Below are positions 6,507 through 10,345 of a stretch of 10,345 nucleotides of DNA, piece after piece (positions within the stretch are counted from its first letter, which is position 1; each line of letters opens with the position of its first letter). Below the pieces are notes generated by a model. The model ran no database searches. It was not told the origin of the DNA and saw only the letters and a program-made list of their open reading frames with translations. The DNA comes from an uncultured Clostridia bacterium (GTDB lineage: Bacteria; Bacillota; Clostridia; Oscillospirales; Ruminococcaceae). The translations under genes and the position numbers were made by a program. The stretch covers positions 1 to 10,345 of the forward strand of contig CALGTU010000200.1 of NCBI GenBank assembly GCA_937901465.1, read 5' to 3'.

Positions 6507-6535
6507 TTGACTGAAACTGACTGATATGGTAAAAT
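6507..6535 (+). promoter_or_regulatory. Extended -10 sigma-A promoter of the MoxR operon
   Basis: TTGACT (6507-6512), a 17-nt spacer and TAAAAT (6530-6535) each match consensus at 5 of 6 positions, and TGG immediately precedes the -10 as an extended -10 element (TG at 6527-6528). Transcription would start near 6542, about 37 nt before the MoxR ATG, which has GGAGTGG at 6568-6574. The spacer contains three CTGA repeats (6511-6514, 6517-6520, 6521-6524). This is the best promoter in the window. Confidence 0.8.
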
Positions 6536-6578
6536 ATATCTGTATATAAATATAACAAAATCTGAACGGAGTGGCAAT

Positions 6579-7517
6579 ATGGAAAATAAAATAAATCTTC
6601 TTGTTGAAAACATTGAAAAGGTTATCGTTGGTAAAAAAAGCGTTATTGTTGAAGTTATAGCAGCGATGCTTTCAGGCGGACACGTTCTTATCGAAGATGT
6701 TCCGGGCGTTGGAAAGACAAAACTTGTTGCGGCGCTTGCTAAATCGGTTGACGGAAAATTCAACCGCATACAGCTTACCCCTGATATTATGCCTTCAGAC
6801 ATAATCGGCTTTTCTATGCTCAATTCAGAAACACACATCTTTGAATACAGAGAAGGCGCTGCTATGTGTAACTTCCTTCTTGCCGATGAAATAAACCGTG
6901 CTTCCCCTAAAGCACAGTCAAGCCTTCTTGAAGTTATGGAAGAATTTCAGATAAGTCTTGACGGAAAGACACATAAGCTTCCTGCCCCATTTATGACACT
7001 TGCTACTCAGAACCCCGTTGAAACATACGGAACATATCATCTTCCCGAAGCACAGATGGACCGTTTCATCATGCGTGTTTCTATGGGATATCCCACAAAC
7101 GCCGAAGAAATTGAAATTCTCGGAAGAATGGAATTTGAAAACCCCATAGACAAGATTTCTGCTGTTGTTTCTCTTGATGAAATAACAGAATATCAGAAAA
7201 AAGTTACTGAAGCAAAAACATCTCCACAGATAAAAACTTATATTATGTCGATCGTTGAAGCAACAAGAAAATCAGACGATATAAAGCTTGGTGTTTCGCC
7301 AAGAGGTAGCCTTTCGCTTCATAAAGCCGCAAAGGCATATGCTTTCATCTGTGGCAGAGATTATGTTATTCCCGATGATGTAAAGAAAATGGCAATTCCT
7401 GTTCTCTCACACCGCATTATGCTTTCTCAGAAAGGCAAGGCGGCATATTCAACTCAGCAGAATGTTATTGCCTCGATTTTAGGAACTGTTCCTGTTCCGG
7501 TTACGGAGAATGTATGA
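6579..7517 (+). CDS. MoxR family AAA+ ATPase (312 aa)
   Basis: A cytoplasmic AAA+ ATPase of the MoxR group, proposed to act as a chaperone or remodeller for partner complexes. Walker A is EDVPGVGKTKL (Lys46-Thr47) and Walker B is FLLADEINRASPKAQSSLLE (Asp103-Glu104). Sensor 1 is LATQNPVETYGTYHLPEAQMDRF with Asn145 and the probable arginine finger Arg162, and sensor 2 is the SPRGSLSL segment (Arg242). The C-terminal helical lid ends near VLSHRI. All catalytic elements are present and the length is usual. The ATG at 6579 is preceded by GGAGTGG, and the gene is first in its operon behind an extended -10 promoter. The downstream DUF58 start overlaps the stop in ATGA. MoxR-DUF58-transglutaminase is a widely recurring gene order, which supports joint action at the envelope, but no client is identifiable here. 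Confidence 0.96.
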   Translation: MENKINLLVENIEKVIVGKKSVIVEVIAAMLSGGHVLIEDVPGVGKTKLVAALAKSVDGKFNRIQLTPDIMPSDIIGFSMLNSETHIFEYREGAAMCNFLLADEINRASPKAQSSLLEVMEEFQISLDGKTHKLPAPFMTLATQNPVETYGTYHLPEAQMDRFIMRVSMGYPTNAEEIEILGRMEFENPIDKISAVVSLDEITEYQKKVTEAKTSPQIKTYIMSIVEATRKSDDIKLGVSPRGSLSLHKAAKAYAFICGRDYVIPDDVKKMAIPVLSHRIMLSQKGKAAYSTQQNVIASILGTVPVPVTENV

Positions 7518-8698
7518 GAAATAAAAAAGCGGTAACCGAATACATTATCTGCCTTTTGCTTGCTATAGTTTATCTTGTTTTTCTTGACGGCAAGGCAGGA
7601 ATGTTTATTCTTATAACTCTTATAGCCGCCCCGATAATATCTGTTCTTATAACGCTTTATGCAAAATCAAAACTTGATTTTTCTTTTGATACCGAAAAAA
7701 GTATTTTAGGTAAAAGTGCAAGGACAAACGGGGTTGCCGTATTTTCTTCGGGGGCTTTTCTCCCTACCCCTTTTATAACTGTTGAACTTTTTGCAGATGA
7801 ACATTTTTACTGCAATCATAAAAATTTCAGACTTGCTTTAAAACCAAAAACAGAAAGAAAATTACTCACAGAACTTACAGGTCTTATATGCGGAAAAGGA
7901 AGAACAGGAATTTATTCTGTAACCATTTCTGACTATTTAGGACTTGTTACATTTGATGTTTATACCGAAAAAGGACTTATGGAATATTCTAAAAATATAG
8001 GAATCATTCCTGATATTCCCGATACATCACTTAAAAACGAACTGATAAAAAGTGCTTGTGCGGTTATATCTTCAGAAGACGCCGAAGAATCAGAAGAAAC
8101 CGTCCGTACATTCGGTGGAAACCCAGGATTTGAGCATCGTGAATATGAGCCCGGCGACCCGATAAAAAGAATAAACTGGAAACTTTCTTCAAAATACGAC
8201 AAGCTTATGGTAAGGCTTGATGAAGGCACAGCCGAAGCGAAACAGTATGCTGTTCTTGATTTTATGCCTGATACAGATCCCGACAAGGTTACATCTCTCT
8301 ACAACGAAGAAAGAATTACAGAGGGACTTCTTGCGTTTGCGGCAGTTATATCAAAACTCGGAAAAGAACTTATTTTATTTATTCCTTTTAAAGACGGCTG
8401 GCAGCAGAGAAGCATAAAAACTATGGATGATGTTTATGAATTGCAGTTTTTATTCTCTGATTTTGAATATAAGGACCTTTCTCTTTCAAGGGTTCCCGAT
8501 GATGTTATAAATGGCGAATCCAAGGTAGGTGTTTTAACACTTTTCTCAAATTCTCCCGATGCAAAACTTCTTTCGGTAAGCGACACTTTAATCTCTAAGG
8601 GTTCTGTTGTATTTACGGCGATAGCTGTTCCTACAACTATGGATATACCTGATTTATGGATAATCGGCGATGATTATACTTTCACAAAATACATTTAA
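7514..8698 (+). CDS. DUF58 domain membrane protein (394 aa)
   Basis: The second gene of the MoxR operon encodes a membrane-anchored DUF58 protein of unknown biochemical role. Two N-terminal hydrophobic helices (~10-25 and 29-49) are followed by a beta-rich region and the family's core motif, FEHREYEPGDPIKRINWKLS (207-226), with SSKYDKLMVRLDEG next. The remainder (~244-394) alternates strands (QYAVLDFM, ELILFIPF, VGVLTLFS, VVFTAIAV) and helices, as in the vWA-like C-terminal half of DUF58 proteins. No complete DxSxS metal-site motif is seen; the position reads LDFMPDTD. Start and length are normal: the ATG overlaps the MoxR stop by ATGA, with GGAG inside the MoxR end. By family precedent DUF58 partners the MoxR ATPase; that it does so here is inferred from operon order. 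Confidence 0.92.
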   Translation: MRNKKAVTEYIICLLLAIVYLVFLDGKAGMFILITLIAAPIISVLITLYAKSKLDFSFDTEKSILGKSARTNGVAVFSSGAFLPTPFITVELFADEHFYCNHKNFRLALKPKTERKLLTELTGLICGKGRTGIYSVTISDYLGLVTFDVYTEKGLMEYSKNIGIIPDIPDTSLKNELIKSACAVISSEDAEESEETVRTFGGNPGFEHREYEPGDPIKRINWKLSSKYDKLMVRLDEGTAEAKQYAVLDFMPDTDPDKVTSLYNEERITEGLLAFAAVISKLGKELILFIPFKDGWQQRSIKTMDDVYELQFLFSDFEYKDLSLSRVPDDVINGESKVGVLTLFSNSPDAKLLSVSDTLISKGSVVFTAIAVPTTMDIPDLWIIGDDYTFTKYI

Positions 8699-8707
8699 GG
8701 TGAATAT

Positions 8708-10345
8708 ATGAAAGATTACGCTAAATCTGCGGCGTTTCCGATAATTTTATCAACGCTGCTTGTTTCAATGACAATGAACATATACAATAGTTCGGAAATA
8801 ATACCGATTACTGTTCTTGCCTTTATACTTATGACTGCTCTTTTCTTTCTTTTCAAACTTTTGAGCAAAAGAAAAATTCTTGGCGGTCTTGTTTATACAG
8901 CAATTCTTTTCGGTCTTCTTTTCGCACTTATGAGTCTTATGTTCTCAAACTGGCACGCGGCACCTATGCCGTTTTCAAGCTGGTTTTATGCCGCGCAGGA
9001 CGAATCGACGGAATATCTTCCGTTTTCTGTCGCTCTGTTTTTAGGATTTTCATATTTTCTTGCATCTGTTCTTTTTTATTACACACAGATTATTTACAGA
9101 AGTGCTGCTGTTCTTTTATGTTCGCTCATTCCGTTTGCTATTTATGCAAAGCGTTATGAAACTCCCAAAACGATATATATAGCGGCTGTTCTTATAGTTT
9201 TCCTTGCGCTTATGGTCCATCAGAGACAACTTGGTCATAAAGAACACATCGTTCTTACAGACGGTTCATACTGGATTTCGGTTTCTCTGTTCGTAGGCGT
9301 TGTTATAGGACTTGCTGTAATACTTCCGAAGCCTCAGGTAACTCCTTTGAGAGATACATTTGATGAAATGATTGAAGCAATGGAAGGTGTTTCGGTTGAT
9401 GTTGATAATATAGTAGGCAAACTTCAGACCGAAACCAACGGAAGCGAATTCAATTCAGCTCCGACGGGACAGATGTATTATTATGTTCTTTCCGACGACG
9501 CTCCTTTATATCTGAAATCGCAGACATATGACGAATATGTAGGAAAACGCAGATGGAGAGTAAATGAAGAATATTACGGAACAGGATATTCTGATTGGGG
9601 AAACAAGAATTCATATCTTACCTACAGCAATATTGTTGATGCCATAAGGACATATCAGGAAGTAAACGGCATTACAGACGGATATAACACTCCTGATGTT
9701 GACAACACATCAGGAACTATAGCAGAAATTTATGCCGCAGATTTCCCTTCTCAATATGCTCTTACAGCAAACGGAATATACTCTCTGAAAGAACTTGACA
9801 ACGAAAAGAGAATAACATACAGAAACAATCACGGAGATATTTTCTGGGAAGTTTCATATATGCCGCATACAGACAAATACAAGATTTACTATTCATCAGA
9901 AAATGCAGATATGCTCGATGGTGCGGCAGTATTTGCGATGCAGTTTAACAGAAAATCTTTCAGAGAAATTCTTAATGAAATAGAAAATTTTGAAGACGAA
10001 AAAGGATATTCAGAGCTTACTGCGATGTATTTCAGAGAAGAGCTTGACGATGCAGAAGAATATCTTGATGATACAAAGGGTGAGATTTCTGAAGAAATTC
10101 AGGCTCTTGCCGATGAAATAACAAAAGATTGCAATTCAGATTATGAAAAAGCTTGCGCTATAACAAACTATTTCCTTTTAGGAGATTATCGTTATCAGTT
10201 AGGATACAGAGCTTCTTCAAATGATATTGAAACATTTATATTTAAGGACAAAACAGGTATATGCGTTGACTATGCAACAGCAACAGTTCTTCTTGCAAGG
10301 GCTGCTGACCTTCCTGCAAGATACACAACAGGCTTTTTGATGACA
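8708..10345 (+). CDS. Multi-pass membrane transglutaminase-like protein, 3'-partial
   Basis: Third gene of the operon and cut off by the window end after 546 codons. The ATG at 8708 has AAGGTGA (8697-8703), which overlaps the DUF58 stop codon. About seven hydrophobic segments occupy residues 8-24, 32-50, 57-79, 105-126, 131-147, 154-171 and 188-207. A long, presumably extracytoplasmic region follows, with an acidic helical stretch at 420-475. The transglutaminase-like core starts near 477, and the nucleophile motif TGICVDYATATVLLARAADLP places Cys519 in the classic GxCxxYA context, followed by PARYTTGF. The catalytic His and Asp lie beyond the edge, so activity cannot be judged. The layout matches the TgpA-like membrane transglutaminases that accompany MoxR and DUF58. 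The fold covers both cross-linking enzymes and Cys peptidases or amidases, so the reaction is open. The ~270 residues between the last helix and the core are long and unassigned. Confidence 0.9.
   Translation, partial: MKDYAKSAAFPIILSTLLVSMTMNIYNSSEIIPITVLAFILMTALFFLFKLLSKRKILGGLVYTAILFGLLFALMSLMFSNWHAAPMPFSSWFYAAQDESTEYLPFSVALFLGFSYFLASVLFYYTQIIYRSAAVLLCSLIPFAIYAKRYETPKTIYIAAVLIVFLALMVHQRQLGHKEHIVLTDGSYWISVSLFVGVVIGLAVILPKPQVTPLRDTFDEMIEAMEGVSVDVDNIVGKLQTETNGSEFNSAPTGQMYYYVLSDDAPLYLKSQTYDEYVGKRRWRVNEEYYGTGYSDWGNKNSYLTYSNIVDAIRTYQEVNGITDGYNTPDVDNTSGTIAEIYAADFPSQYALTANGIYSLKELDNEKRITYRNNHGDIFWEVSYMPHTDKYKIYYSSENADMLDGAAVFAMQFNRKSFREILNEIENFEDEKGYSELTAMYFREELDDAEEYLDDTKGEISEEIQALADEITKDCNSDYEKACAITNYFLLGDYRYQLGYRASSNDIETFIFKDKTGICVDYATATVLLARAADLPARYTTGFLMT

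Noticed and set aside
6484..6558. In-frame ATG at 6558 extending the YjbR protein by 25 residues
   Set aside because: The added leader is non-family sequence overlapping the MoxR promoter; the ATG at 6483 has a good SD and gives the normal family length.
6485..6838. 117-aa minus-strand open frame overlapping the MoxR gene
   Set aside because: It is antisense to the Walker A region of a clear MoxR gene, has no family features and no SD; it is a shadow.

Overview
The window looks like chromosomal DNA from a low-GC Gram-positive anaerobe, most likely a gut-type member of the Clostridia (Bacillota). The base composition is AT-rich. Shine-Dalgarno sequences are strong and purine-rich, compact U-tailed terminators are common, and the gene content (cdaA-cdaR, a COG2509 flavoprotein, an EF2568-type cysteine desulfurase with a DUF3343 partner, MoxR-DUF58-transglutaminase) fits that group. 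This is inference from gene content. No rRNA, tRNA, CRISPR array, insertion sequence or phage gene is visible.

Left edge (1-390): the 3' end of a plus-strand response-regulator receiver domain. It appears frameshifted at an A7 run near position 53-59, and its acidic pocket and conserved lysine look degenerate. It meets a minus-strand gene head to head at a shared bidirectional terminator.

Minus-strand block (370-6483), in transcription order from the right: a YjbR/MmcQ-family protein (6483-6142); a DUF3343 putative S/Se carrier with a TTG start (6082-5855), overlapping by 4 bp an EF2568-type cysteine desulfurase (5858-4725); the c-di-AMP synthase cdaA (4625-3756), overlapping by 4 bp its regulator cdaR (3759-2473); a COG2509 FAD-dependent dehydrogenase (2411-825); and a small unrecognised protein (771-370). 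Terminator hairpins fill the two short gaps after cdaR and after the dehydrogenase. In the second gap the terminator's 3' arm is also the ribosome-binding site of the next gene, which suggests control by readthrough.

Plus-strand block (6507-10345): a strong extended -10 promoter drives a tightly packed operon of a MoxR AAA+ ATPase, a DUF58 membrane protein and a multi-pass membrane transglutaminase-like protein that runs off the right edge. This trio is a recurrent but poorly understood envelope-associated system. The MoxR ATPase probably remodels or chaperones a target, DUF58 carries a cytoplasmic vWA-like domain on a membrane anchor, and the transglutaminase/protease-like domain faces outward.

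Most of the window is ordinary housekeeping and accessory content. The most unusual points are the terminator/SD overlap in front of the unknown small gene, the degenerate frameshifted receiver, the cysteine desulfurase-DUF3343 pair without selD nearby, and the cdaA-cdaR pair followed by a flavoprotein instead of glmM.
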